Source: Haloplanus rubicundus
GTDB taxonomy: Archaea; Halobacteriota; Halobacteria; Halobacteriales; Haloferacaceae
Direction of reading: 5' to 3'
NCBI RefSeq assembly: GCF_003342675.1
Contig: NZ_CP031148.1
Location: 3,162,001-3,226,000, forward strand
DNA length: 64,000 nucleotides
Each line of letters begins with the position of its first letter. Position 1 is the first letter of the stretch. Below are positions 1 to 8,749 of the stretch, in pieces. The notes beneath the pieces were generated by a model. The model saw only the letters and a list, made by a program, of their open reading frames with translations, made no database searches and had not been told where the DNA came from. The position numbers were made by a program, and so were the translations under genes.

Positions 1-593
1 ACGGACGAGAGGGCGGCACGGGAGCCGCGACGACCGGTGAGGGTCACGTCGACGCCGTGATCGGCGTACGCACCGGCGAAGAGTGGCGCGTGGAGACCGT
101 TTGGCTCCCAGTTCAGGCCGACCGCGACGTGGCCGGCGTCGCGGTCGGCAGGAGGCGGGGCCGTCGTATCGCCTGTGGGTCGGGGCCGGGCCGACGACTC
201 GAAGTCGTCGTCGAGCGTCGAGGCGACCGTGGCCGCCTGATCGAGCAACGCATCGGCGTGGAGGGTTCGAACGCGGGCGAGGGTCCGGTCGTGACCGGCG
301 TCGGCCCGCCAGCCCTTCGGCGGCCGACCGGGAGCCTCGCTGTCGACGGTGGTCTCGACGACGAGACCGAGGTCCGTGAGCGTTCCCAGTACGTCGGAGA
401 CGCGGCCACGTCCCAGATCGACGCCGACGCGGACGGCGAGACGCGACGCCGCCTCGCCGGAGAAGCGGTCGGACTCCTCGCGGCCGACGAGATAGGCGAG
501 GACCCGCGCCGCCTCGCGGTCGAGACCCGTGGCGAACGCCTCGACCGTCTGCGCGTCCTCGTCGCCGAGGATGGGAAACTCTCGAACTCGCAC
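1..593 (-). CDS. HTH regulator fused to an NMT1/THI5-type substrate-binding domain (3' part outside window)
   Basis: The gene reads leftwards off the window edge, so only the first 197 residues are seen. Residues about 20-100 look like a winged-helix regulator of the kind common in haloarchaea, ending in a GRPPKGWR wing-like segment. After a short Pro/Thr/Asp linker, residue 157 onward begins a ligand-binding domain with the motif LNWEPNG. The same motif opens the SBP-like protein at 8734-9714. I infer a one-component sensor that binds a similar ligand. The start is GTG at 593, about 25 nt below a TATA box, which suggests a leaderless message. The ligand and target genes are unknown. Confidence 0.7.
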   Translation of the reverse strand, partial: MRVREFPILGDEDAQTVEAFATGLDREAARVLAYLVGREESDRFSGEAASRLAVRVGVDLGRGRVSDVLGTLTDLGLVVETTVDSEAPGRPPKGWRADAGHDRTLARVRTLHADALLDQAATVASTLDDDFESSARPRPTGDTTAPPPADRDAGHVAVGLNWEPNGLHAPLFAGAYADHGVDVTLTGRRGSRAALSS

Positions 594-615
594 GTTTCCC
601 CCTTGGCACCGCACG

Positions 616-624
616 ATATATAAA
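616..624 (-). promoter_or_regulatory. TATA box of the HTH-SBP regulator
   Basis: TTTATATAT on the minus strand lies about 25 nt upstream of the GTG start at 593, the usual archaeal TATA-to-start distance. This supports the GTG as start and a leaderless transcript. Confidence 0.5.
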
Positions 625-737
625 CTGCGGGCGGAGCGGGACGATGAAGTTGAATATCGGACATGTGTGGGCGTATGCGTGGGAGTCCCTGACGCAAATT
701 CACCAGCTTTAAGAGATCAAAACCAAAGTTCGTGGCG

Positions 738-1280
738 ATGGTCTCAAAGCAGCCGAAGGAGTTCCTGTCGCGCCGGAAGTTCGCAGCCACGTTCAGCGGC
801 GTCGCCCTCGCCGGACTCGCGGGATGTTCCGGGGGGAACGGTGGCGGGGACGGCGACGATGGCGGTAGTGAACCGACGGCAACGGAGACGGCCACGGCGA
901 CCGACACGCCCGAACCGACGTCGACGCCGACGTCGACGCCGACGGAGGAAGCGGACGCCACGATTGCAGTGGGGCCGGGCGGCAGCCTCCAGTTCGAACC
1001 GGCGAATACGGCGATTTCGCAGGGCGATACGGTCGAGTTCGTCTTCGAGTCCGGCGGCCACAACGTGTCGGGGCATCCGGACGCACACTCGGACGTGTCG
1101 CTCCCCGAGGGCGCCGAACCGTTCGCGAGCTACGACATCTCCGGCGACGACATCAACCACCTCTCGCTCAACGAGGCCGGCACCACCTACCGACACACTT
1201 TCGAGACGACCGGTCAGTACACCTACGTCTGTGTCCCCCACGCCGCGTCAGGTATGATCGGTCAGCTGACTGTCCGATAA
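738..1280 (+). CDS. Halocyanin-like blue copper lipoprotein
   Basis: The protein has 180 residues. It begins with a Tat signal (SRRKFAATF) and a lipobox ending at Cys30, so it should be exported folded and lipid-anchored. A Gly/Thr/Pro/Glu-rich linker follows, then a plastocyanin-type cupredoxin domain. The copper ligands are visible: His in ESGGHN and the C-terminal Cys165, His168 and Met173 (CVPHAASGM). It would carry electrons on the outer face of the membrane. It sits just upstream of the PQQ dehydrogenase module and is a plausible electron acceptor for it. I chose ATG 738 over an in-frame GTG at 732, because 738 gives a normal n-region. Confidence 0.9.
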   Translation: MVSKQPKEFLSRRKFAATFSGVALAGLAGCSGGNGGGDGDDGGSEPTATETATATDTPEPTSTPTSTPTEEADATIAVGPGGSLQFEPANTAISQGDTVEFVFESGGHNVSGHPDAHSDVSLPEGAEPFASYDISGDDINHLSLNEAGTTYRHTFETTGQYTYVCVPHAASGMIGQLTVR

Positions 1281-1381
1281 CCCGAACAAATTCGACAACG
1301 GCGGTTAGACGCCCCCATCCTCGCGCCTACGGCGGTCTTCTGATAAATCCTTATATAATCTTCTTTAATTTACCCCTTCAA

Positions 1382-1399
1382 TTGTGAAATATATCACAA
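1382..1399. promoter_or_regulatory. Perfect inverted repeat TTGTGA-N6-TCACAA upstream of the PQQ module
   Basis: The two 6-bp arms are exact and the spacer is 6 bp (AATATA). It lies in an AT-rich promoter region, just upstream of a TATA-like TTAAATATA at about 1402-1410 and about 45 bp before the start at 1445. The layout suggests an operator for the dehydrogenase operon. It resembles the bacterial CRP/FNR half-site arrangement, but the regulator here is unknown. Confidence 0.5.
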
Positions 1400-1444
1400 A
1401 GTTAAATATAGACAATTCCTACGCTATTGTTGGAGTGGTATGGC

Positions 1445-2365
1445 ATGTCGCAATATGTAAACGACGGAATGCCCGAGATCGGCCAAGAGGATCGTCGACA
1501 GTTCCTCAAGGTCGTCGGGCTCACCGGCGCAGTGGCAGCAGGCAGCGAGTTCACCCTGAGCGATCTCAGGGGCGAAGTAGAAGGGGAGACGGCGGGGGAA
1601 CTCGCCGCGATGGGCGAATCGATCCGCTCGGACCTCGTCGGCACGCTCGACGCGGGTCTGCTCGGTAGCGAGCTCGCCTCCCTCGAAGGCCAGATCGAAC
1701 GCCTCCCCGAACTGCGGGCGATGGGCGTTCCGGCCGAGAACAGCACGGAGTATCAGGCGCTCGCCGAACCCGGCTGGGCGATCCACGAGCATCTCGTCGA
1801 AGTCGGCTTCTTCGAGAGCGTCGAGGAACACCTGCCGGAGTTCACGCCCGAGCATATCGGGGCGACGGCACGCGAGTTCATCAACACGGCGGCGCTCGCG
1901 TCCGCGCTCGCCGAACTCGGGTACAGCGAGGAAGAGCTGACGTCGACGGTCGTCAACGTCGTCAACAACAAGGAACGCCTGGCCATGTGGGTGCCGACGA
2001 AGAACATCCCGGCCGGCGTCGAAGGGTTCGATCCCGCAAACATCGCCCCGCTCCACCAGCGAGCGTCGGCCGGTGTGCTGCTGTGGACGGACTACCTCGA
2101 CACGTACCTCTGGCAGAACGAGGTACTCCTCACGGACACCATCCTCGACAACAACTACGGCGACCTCAAGCAGATGTACGCCGGCCTGCACCTGCTCGCG
2201 AACGCGGCCGAAGACCTCGCGGGTTCGCAGGAACTCAGCGACGCGCAGCTCACGGCTGCGCTGTCCGCCGGCGCGGCGATGATGATCGTCGGACAGGAAG
2301 ACCTGACGAACGACGTGATGCGCATCACGGACGAAATGCGCGCCCCACGCACGGGAGGTGCGTAA
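1445..2365 (+). CDS. Unknown Tat-signal-bearing partner of the PQQ dehydrogenase
   Basis: I do not recognise the family. The 306-residue protein starts with a hydrophilic stretch, then DRRQFLK and a short hydrophobic run at about residues 17-35, which fits a Tat signal that may stay uncleaved. The rest is predicted mostly helical, with no Cys motif or cofactor site visible. It ends 3 bp before the PQQ dehydrogenase start, so the two are surely co-transcribed. The dehydrogenase has no signal of its own, so I infer that this protein acts as its export carrier and small subunit. The start at ATG 1445 was chosen over an upstream in-frame TTG because it lies at a normal distance below the TATA-like box. 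Confidence 0.75.
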   Translation: MSQYVNDGMPEIGQEDRRQFLKVVGLTGAVAAGSEFTLSDLRGEVEGETAGELAAMGESIRSDLVGTLDAGLLGSELASLEGQIERLPELRAMGVPAENSTEYQALAEPGWAIHEHLVEVGFFESVEEHLPEFTPEHIGATAREFINTAALASALAELGYSEEELTSTVVNVVNNKERLAMWVPTKNIPAGVEGFDPANIAPLHQRASAGVLLWTDYLDTYLWQNEVLLTDTILDNNYGDLKQMYAGLHLLANAAEDLAGSQELSDAQLTAALSAGAAMMIVGQEDLTNDVMRITDEMRAPRTGGA

Positions 2366-2368
2366 CGC

Positions 2369-4093
2369 ATGGCTAGCATTCACCAACACGACGCGGCGGT
2401 AGAGGCGGCACAGAAGATCGAGATGGTGGAGGTCGAGGACGGCTATACGCTGACCAACCTCCCCGACGAATCGGTCACTCAGCAGTTCGACATCGACCAG
2501 ATTCCGGAGATGGACGTCACCCAGGAGATGCGGGAGGCCTCCGCGAAGGAGGACCCGACCTCTTGGCTGATGTACGGTGGCGGCTATCAGCAGCAGCGGC
2601 ACACCTCCGCCGACGTCATCACGAAGGACAACGTCGAGGACCTCGAACTCGAGTATCTGGTGCAGAGCGGCGTCGCCTCCAGCATGGAAGGCGTCCCGAT
2701 CGTCGTGCCCGGCGACCCGCCGGTCATGTACCAGACGAACGGGCCGAACCACGCGAAGGCGATCAACGCCCGCACCGGTGAGACCCTCTGGAGCTACACG
2801 TACGCGAACCCGCAGGGACTGCTTCTCTGCTGTGACGCGAACAACCGTGGCTTCGCCGTTCACGGCGACAAGGTCTACATGACCACGCTCGACTCTGGTG
2901 TCGTGGCGCTCAACCGCTACACCGGCGAAGAGGAGTGGTACACCTCGACCGGCGACCACGAGATCGGTTACTCCGCGACGTGGGCGCCCATCGTCCACGA
3001 GGGCAAGGTCATCACCGGCTCCGCCGGTGGCGAGTACGGCGTCAGCGGCTTCGTCGCCGCCCTCAACCCCGAGGACGGCTCCGAGATCTGGCGCACGAAC
3101 ACCACGCCCGCCGAGGAGTGGGCAGGAGACTCCCACGAACACGGTGCCGGTACCGTGTGGATGACGCCGACGCTCGACCCCGAGAGCGGCATGATCCACG
3201 CCCCGGTCGGCAACCCCGGTCCGGACTTCGACGGTACGGTCCGTCCGGGTCCGAACCGCTACACCATCGGGACGCTGACTCTCAGCGCCGACGACGGCTC
3301 CATCCAGTGGCACTACGGCGAGTCGCCCCACGACGTCTGGGACTACGACTCCTCCGCGACCAAGATCCGTGTCAACGACATGGACATGGGCGACGAGACG
3401 CGGGACGTCGTGATCAGCCCCGGCAAGACCGCCTGGGCGTACACGATGGACGCCAACAACGGCCGTCTGCTCGAGCGCTCCCAAGAGACGACCCAGCACA
3501 TCAACATGTGGAAGATGGTCCCGCACGTCGACGAGGACCGTCGGGTCGCCTTCGTCCCCGGTGCGCACGGTGGCAACGACTGGCAGCCCCCGTCCTACAA
3601 CCCCGAGACGGGCCTGGTCTACTTCAACCAGAACAACTCGCCGCACGAGATCTTCTGGGAAGAAGCGACCTACGAGGCCGGCCAGACCTACTGGGGCGGC
3701 GGCCTGAACGACTGGCCGGACGTCACCGAGCCGCAGGGCTGGAACGGCAACCTCAGCGCCATCGTCGCCGTCGATCCGGTCTCCGGTGAGCGCGTCTGGC
3801 GTGACTGGATCTCCTCGGACACCACCAGCGACTACCTCTGGGGCGGTTCGATCACGACCGCGAGCGGGATCACCTTCACCGGCCTCCAGACCGGCAACAT
3901 CGTCGCCTACGACGGCGAGACCGGTGACCGGCTCTGGCAGTTCCAGCTCGGTGCACCGATCTGCTCGTCGCTCTCCAGCTGGTACGACCCCGGCGAGGGC
4001 AAGCAGTACGTCGCGGTCCAGGTCGGCGGCTCCGGCTGGCTCCACGGCGGTCGCCGTGGCTCCACCGTCGCCGTCTTCGGCCTGAGCGAGTAA
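2369..4093 (+). CDS. PQQ-dependent alcohol dehydrogenase with lanthanide-type active site (XoxF/PedH-like)
   Basis: The 574-residue protein is a type I quinoprotein: an eight-bladed propeller with repeated W-docking motifs and no cytochrome c domain. The vicinal disulfide Cys154-Cys155 (LLCCDANNRG) stacks on PQQ in this family. Expected metal ligands are Glu222 (GGEYGVSG), Asn282 (VGNPGP) and catalytic Asp325 (HDVWDYD). Asp327, two residues after the catalytic Asp, is the extra ligand of lanthanide-dependent enzymes; calcium enzymes usually have Ala, Ser or Thr there. It would oxidise a primary alcohol and pass electrons to a cupredoxin. It has no signal peptide. The substrate is not predictable; methanol is only one option. 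Confidence 0.88.
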   Translation: MASIHQHDAAVEAAQKIEMVEVEDGYTLTNLPDESVTQQFDIDQIPEMDVTQEMREASAKEDPTSWLMYGGGYQQQRHTSADVITKDNVEDLELEYLVQSGVASSMEGVPIVVPGDPPVMYQTNGPNHAKAINARTGETLWSYTYANPQGLLLCCDANNRGFAVHGDKVYMTTLDSGVVALNRYTGEEEWYTSTGDHEIGYSATWAPIVHEGKVITGSAGGEYGVSGFVAALNPEDGSEIWRTNTTPAEEWAGDSHEHGAGTVWMTPTLDPESGMIHAPVGNPGPDFDGTVRPGPNRYTIGTLTLSADDGSIQWHYGESPHDVWDYDSSATKIRVNDMDMGDETRDVVISPGKTAWAYTMDANNGRLLERSQETTQHINMWKMVPHVDEDRRVAFVPGAHGGNDWQPPSYNPETGLVYFNQNNSPHEIFWEEATYEAGQTYWGGGLNDWPDVTEPQGWNGNLSAIVAVDPVSGERVWRDWISSDTTSDYLWGGSITTASGITFTGLQTGNIVAYDGETGDRLWQFQLGAPICSSLSSWYDPGEGKQYVAVQVGGSGWLHGGRRGSTVAVFGLSE

Positions 4094-4187
4094 TCGCACC
4101 GCGTCCAACCGACTTCTTCATTTTTCGCGACCCGATAGCGACGCGTTGGCTATTGTGAGTGTCGTTCTCAGTCGTGGTATCCCCTAA

Positions 4188-4197
4188 TTTTATTTAA
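4188..4197 (+). promoter_or_regulatory. TATA box of the PGF-CTERM cupredoxin gene
   Basis: TTTTATTTAA lies about 25 nt before the ATG at 4219. The 125-bp gap after the dehydrogenase gene thus has its own promoter, probably giving a leaderless message. Confidence 0.5.
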
Positions 4198-4218
4198 TGC
4201 GGGATACAGGGAACGGAT

Positions 4219-4881
<663 letters not shown>

Positions 4882-4930
4882 CGCCCCCGGCTCACAGCTT
4901 TTTTCGAGATGTACTCCCAACGGAGTAGCG

Positions 4931-5698
4931 ATGCGTAACGCACTCACCGCCGTCGGAGACCGACTCCGGCGTCCGGAGTATACGGGCGAGAACCGCTGTC
5001 TCCCGTGTACCGTCGTGAACGTCTGTCTCACGCTCGTGCTCGCCGCCGTCGCCACCGTCGCGCTCACGCCGCTGGGCGGCGTGGTCGTCCTCGTCGGTGG
5101 TCTGGGCGCCGTCTACTTCCGTGGCTATCTCGTGCCCGGCACGCCGACGCTCACGGTACGCTACTTTCCGCCGTGGCTGCTCGAACTGTTCGGGAAGGAC
5201 GTCGAACTCCGCGAGACACTCCAGCCGATCGAGGGAGTCGCCGTCCGGGCGACCCCCGAGGGGGGCCGCCTCGTCGACTCCTTCGCGGCGGCGTGGGACG
5301 ACCGGATCGAATCGATGCGGGCCACGGGCGCGAGCGAGGCGGACGTGGCGACGCTGCTCGGCGTCGACGAGGTATCGAACGTCGGCGAAGCGGCCTACGT
5401 CGTCGACAGCGGCCTCAGGCAGTGGCTCTCGCCGTCGGCGCTCCTAGCGGACGCCGCGGCGGCCGCGGTGCTTGCGGACCGGGGCGACGACGCGTGGACG
5501 TCGCTCGACCCGGACGAACGGGTCGCGACGCTGCGTGACCTACGGAAACACCTCGACTACTGTCCGCTCTGTGGCGGGGCACTCGACGCCGAAGAGACGG
5601 AAACCGTCGAGACCTGTTGTACCGAATCCGAGCGGGTGTTGATGGCGACGTGTCTCGATTGTGACGTTCGCCTGATCGAGGACCTGAACGACCGGTAA
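4931..5698 (+). CDS. Conserved haloarchaeal membrane protein with C-terminal zinc-ribbon-like domain
   Basis: The function is unknown. The 255-residue protein has two adjacent hydrophobic segments at about residues 28-70, separated by a short polar turn, so it should sit in the membrane with most of the chain in the cytoplasm. The C-terminal 55 residues contain CPLC, a Cys-Cys pair and CLDC, which looks like a zinc-binding ribbon. ATG 4931 was chosen because it follows a normal intergenic gap; the open frame extends further up through the previous gene. The gene ends 15 bp before dyad repeat A. Confidence 0.7.
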   Translation: MRNALTAVGDRLRRPEYTGENRCLPCTVVNVCLTLVLAAVATVALTPLGGVVVLVGGLGAVYFRGYLVPGTPTLTVRYFPPWLLELFGKDVELRETLQPIEGVAVRATPEGGRLVDSFAAAWDDRIESMRATGASEADVATLLGVDEVSNVGEAAYVVDSGLRQWLSPSALLADAAAAAVLADRGDDAWTSLDPDERVATLRDLRKHLDYCPLCGGALDAEETETVETCCTESERVLMATCLDCDVRLIEDLNDR

Positions 5699-5713
5699 CG
5701 CCCGCCGTCGTCA

Positions 5714-5792
5714 TACGGTTTAGTGTAAGTCATTACCAGTGTTCGCCGGGACGGTCCGGCGAACCACCGGTAACCAGTTACACTAATCCGTA
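5714..5792. repeat. Dyad repeat, copy A
   Basis: Outer arms TACGGTTTAGTGTAA and TTACACTAATCCGTA enclose inner arms around TTCGCCGG and CCGGCGAA. It lies between convergent genes. The right edge CCGTATCA supplies the TGA stop codon of the minus-strand formate dehydrogenase gene. Confidence 0.9.
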
Positions 5793-7925
5793 TCAGTCGT
5801 CGGCGGGGGCGTCCGCGTCGCCTGCGTCCGCCTCGACCGAGACCTCGATTTCGGCGGCAGCGGCCTTGTACTCCGGAATCTTCGCGCGTTCGTCGAGTAC
5901 GTCGTTGGTGAGACGGTTGCCCGCGGACTCGGCGAAGTGCGGCGTCGTCCACACCGTCCCCTCTTTGATATCGTCGGTGACGCGCGCCTCGACCTCGATT
6001 TCGCCACGGCGGGATTTGAGCGTCACGTAATCGCCGTCCTCGATGCCGTACGCCTCGGCGTCGTTCGGGTGGACGTCGACGAAGTTCTCCGGTTCGACGC
6101 GGGTGAGCGTCGCGGACCGGCGGCTCATCGTCCCCGTGTTGTAGTGTTCGATGATCCGACCCGTCGTGAGGATGAGCGGGTACTCCTCGTCGGGTGTCTC
6201 CTTGGGCGGCTGGTGGCGGACGCCTTCGATCTGTCCGCGCCCGCTCTCGGTGGTGAAGCCGTCCTCGTAGAGGAAGGGGTCACCCTCGTCGCCGGGTTCG
6301 TAGCAGGGCCAGTGGACGCCCTCCTCGCCGAGGACGTCGTAGGTCATGCCGTGGAAGATGGGCGCGACCTGTCGGAGTTCCTCGAACACTTCCTCGGGAC
6401 CCTCGAAGTCGAAGGAGCCGTCACCGAACAGGCGGTTGCCCACGTCACAGAGGATTTCGAGGTCGTCTTTCGTGTTCGGGTGGACCTTGTCGACGCCGCG
6501 CATCCGCTGGGTGCGGCGGTCGGTGTTGACGACGGTACCGTCGCGTTCCGCCCACGAGGTGGCGGGGAGGATCACGTCGGCGTACTCCGCCGTCTCGGTC
6601 TGGTAGATGTCCTGCACCACCATGAAGTCGAGTTCCTCGAGTCGCTTCTCGACCTGATTGGTGTCGGGTTCGCTCATCACGGGGTTCTCGCCCATGATGT
6701 AGAGACCGTGGATCGTCTCGCCGATTTCGTGGGACATCTCGACGTTCGTCAGGCCGGGTTCGGACGGAATCTCGAAGTCCCAGACCTCCTCGACGTCCGC
6801 GCGGACTTCGGGGTCGGAGACGTCGCGGTAGCCGGGGAGGACGTTCGGCATCGCGCCCACGTCGGAGGCGCCCTGTACGTTGTTCTGGCCGCGAAGCGGG
6901 TTGACGCCCGTGCCGGGGCGGCCGAGGTTGCCCGTGATCAGCGCGAGGTTGATCTCGTTTTGGACGTTGTCCACGCCGCAGGTGTGCTGGGACATCCCCA
7001 TGCCGGTGAAGATGGCGGCGTTGTTCGCCTTGGCGTACTTCTCGGCGGCGAGTTCGATGTCCTCGAGCGGGACGCCGGCCTCCTCGGCGGCGGCTTCCTT
7101 GTCGAAGTCCTCGAGGGTCTCCTCGAGGTGGTCGAATCCTTCGGTGCGCTCCGCGACGAACTCCTCGTCGACCCAGTCGTTCTCCAGCACCGTCTTGATC
7201 ACGACGTTCAGGAGTGGGATGTCGGTCCCCGGCTCCAGCTGGAGATGCATGTGGCGGTCGGTCTCGGTGATTTCGAACGACTGCGTCGTCTTGTTGGCGT
7301 GGGGATCGACCTGGATGACGGTCGCTCCCTCCAAGACGGCCTGGCGGAAGTACTGGCTGTTGGCGATGGGGTGCTGTTCCCCGGGGTTGGCGCCCTGAAT
7401 CCAGAAGACGTCGGCCGCCTCCTCCAGGTCCTCCATGCTGTTGGTCATCGCACCCTCGCCGAGGCTGTTTTTGAGCGCGTACACCGTCGAGGAGTGACAC
7501 ATCCGCGTGCAGGTGTCGACGCTGTTGGTGCCGTAGCGTCGCGCGAGCTTCTGGATGAGGTAGTTCTCCTCGTTCATGGCCTTCGAACAGCCGTAAAAGC
7601 CCATGCCCTGGGCACTGTGCTCTTCACGGATGCGCTCCATGTTCTCGACGATCAGGTCGTACGCCTCGTCCCACGACGCCTCACGGAGTTCGCCGTCGTC
7701 GTCGCGGATCAGCGGGTCGGTCAACCGGTCCTCGTGGTTGACCGACTGCGTGGCCGCGCCACCCTTGATGCAGATGCTCCCCTCGTTGACCGGCGCGTCG
7801 CCCCACGGACGAAAGTTGACTTCCCCGTCGTCGTCCTGCGTGATCTGGATGCCGCACCCGACCCCGCAGTACGGACAGATCGTTTTCGTCGGCCCGTCAG
7901 ATTCACCGCTGGATTCGGATGACAT
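5793..7925 (-). CDS. fdhA: Formate dehydrogenase catalytic subunit, Mo/W-bis-MGD, Cys type
   Basis: The protein has 710 residues, the size of the single-subunit FdhF family. The N-terminal 4Fe-4S ligands are Cys17, Cys20, Cys24 and Cys52, followed by Lys54, which relays electrons. Cys143-His144 (TRMCHSS) matches the Sec140-His141 metal-ligand pair of E. coli FdhH, with Cys in place of Sec. MGD-binding segments follow (GANPGEQHP, LRGQNNVQGASD, TTGRIIEHYNTGT). There is no Tat signal, so the enzyme is cytoplasmic. No FdhB, FdhD or membrane subunit lies next to it, so the electron partner is unknown. A close relative such as an assimilatory nitrate reductase is less likely given Cys-His. Confidence 0.88.
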   Translation of the reverse strand: MSSESSGESDGPTKTICPYCGVGCGIQITQDDDGEVNFRPWGDAPVNEGSICIKGGAATQSVNHEDRLTDPLIRDDDGELREASWDEAYDLIVENMERIREEHSAQGMGFYGCSKAMNEENYLIQKLARRYGTNSVDTCTRMCHSSTVYALKNSLGEGAMTNSMEDLEEAADVFWIQGANPGEQHPIANSQYFRQAVLEGATVIQVDPHANKTTQSFEITETDRHMHLQLEPGTDIPLLNVVIKTVLENDWVDEEFVAERTEGFDHLEETLEDFDKEAAAEEAGVPLEDIELAAEKYAKANNAAIFTGMGMSQHTCGVDNVQNEINLALITGNLGRPGTGVNPLRGQNNVQGASDVGAMPNVLPGYRDVSDPEVRADVEEVWDFEIPSEPGLTNVEMSHEIGETIHGLYIMGENPVMSEPDTNQVEKRLEELDFMVVQDIYQTETAEYADVILPATSWAERDGTVVNTDRRTQRMRGVDKVHPNTKDDLEILCDVGNRLFGDGSFDFEGPEEVFEELRQVAPIFHGMTYDVLGEEGVHWPCYEPGDEGDPFLYEDGFTTESGRGQIEGVRHQPPKETPDEEYPLILTTGRIIEHYNTGTMSRRSATLTRVEPENFVDVHPNDAEAYGIEDGDYVTLKSRRGEIEVEARVTDDIKEGTVWTTPHFAESAGNRLTNDVLDERAKIPEYKAAAAEIEVSVEADAGDADAPADD

Positions 7926-8067
7926 TATATGTAAAAATCAGGACGGTGAACCATCAATGTTGTCATCCGGTAGCGTGCGAAACACCGGCATCCGGGCCTT
8001 AAAGTGCCGATTGGGGCAAATACGGCGCCGGGGAAACGTTCACAGTTCGGCGGGCGAATGGGTTGCT

Positions 8068-8679
8068 ATGACCGGTTACAGCGGGCGGCCTGACGGCGGA
8101 AACGAAACCACAATCGACCTCACCCGCGACCGGATCGACGAACTCGCGGCCGAGTACGAGGCGCGCGAACCCTTCGACCTGGTCGAGCGCGAACACGTCG
8201 AGACGGTGCCGGGCGCGTTCGCCTCGGGCGAGTTCGGACGCCGCGACGCCGAGTGGCCGGTCCAGTGGTACTACCGCCGCCGGTCCCTCCCCGACGCCAA
8301 CCGGCGCGCGGCCGAGGAGCGCTTCCTCGACAACGACTACGAGGCGATGGTCGACGCCATCCAGGGCGCCGCGGCCGCCGACTCGCTCGACGAGAAACTC
8401 GACTCGCTGACCGCGTTGGTCGGCGTCGACGTCCCCGTCGCCTCGGCGATACTGACGTTTACCCACCCGGACGCGTACGTCGCAATCGGGGAGCGCGAGT
8501 GGGACGCCCTGCGGGCGGCGGGCGAACTGGACGGTGCGTACCCCGACGCACTCGCCCCCGACGACTACGGGCGATATCTCGACGCGGTGCGACGGGTCGC
8601 CGACCGCACCGACCACGACGTCTGGACCGTCTACCGGGCGCTGTGGCGGCTGGACGCCGACGACTATAGTAGCGATTGA
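8068..8679 (+). CDS. Uncharacterised protein with helix-hairpin-helix glycosylase-like segment
   Basis: The 203-residue protein is not firmly recognised. Residues about 115-150 (LVGVDVPVASAILTF, then PDAYVAIGEREW) resemble the HhH region of DNA-glycosylase-like families, where a Gly-Val-Gly hairpin precedes a helix. No catalytic Lys/Asp pair can be assigned with confidence. The start ATG 8068 lies in the divergent gap with fdhA; an upstream extension of the frame is antisense to fdhA and not real. The last codons, encoding Y-S-S-D and the stop, lie inside dyad repeat G. Confidence 0.65.
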   Translation: MTGYSGRPDGGNETTIDLTRDRIDELAAEYEAREPFDLVEREHVETVPGAFASGEFGRRDAEWPVQWYYRRRSLPDANRRAAEERFLDNDYEAMVDAIQGAAAADSLDEKLDSLTALVGVDVPVASAILTFTHPDAYVAIGEREWDALRAAGELDGAYPDALAPDDYGRYLDAVRRVADRTDHDVWTVYRALWRLDADDYSSD

Positions 8680-8749
8680 AACTGTTTGCACGGCCGGTCG
8701 GACGCCGAACTGCGATCGGCCGTGCACTGACTTTCAATCGCTACTATAG
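8664..8749. repeat. Dyad repeat, copy G (18-bp perfect outer arms)
   Basis: The outer arm CTATAGTAGCGATTGAAA at 8664-8681 is matched exactly by its reverse complement at 8732-8749. Inner arms GCACGGCCG and CGGCCGTGC enclose a loop of about 20 nt. Both convergent genes end inside it, and each uses its arm to encode the same Tyr-Ser-Ser-Asp tail. Confidence 0.92.

Noticed and set aside
1424-4108. An 894-residue open frame on the minus strand opposite the PQQ module
   Set aside because: It mirrors the codon pattern of the strong plus-strand genes, as GC-rich antisense frames do, and has no recognisable domain.
7603-8067. N-terminal extension of the 8068-8679 protein
   Set aside because: The extra frame runs antisense to fdhA and through the divergent promoter; ATG 8068 fits better.
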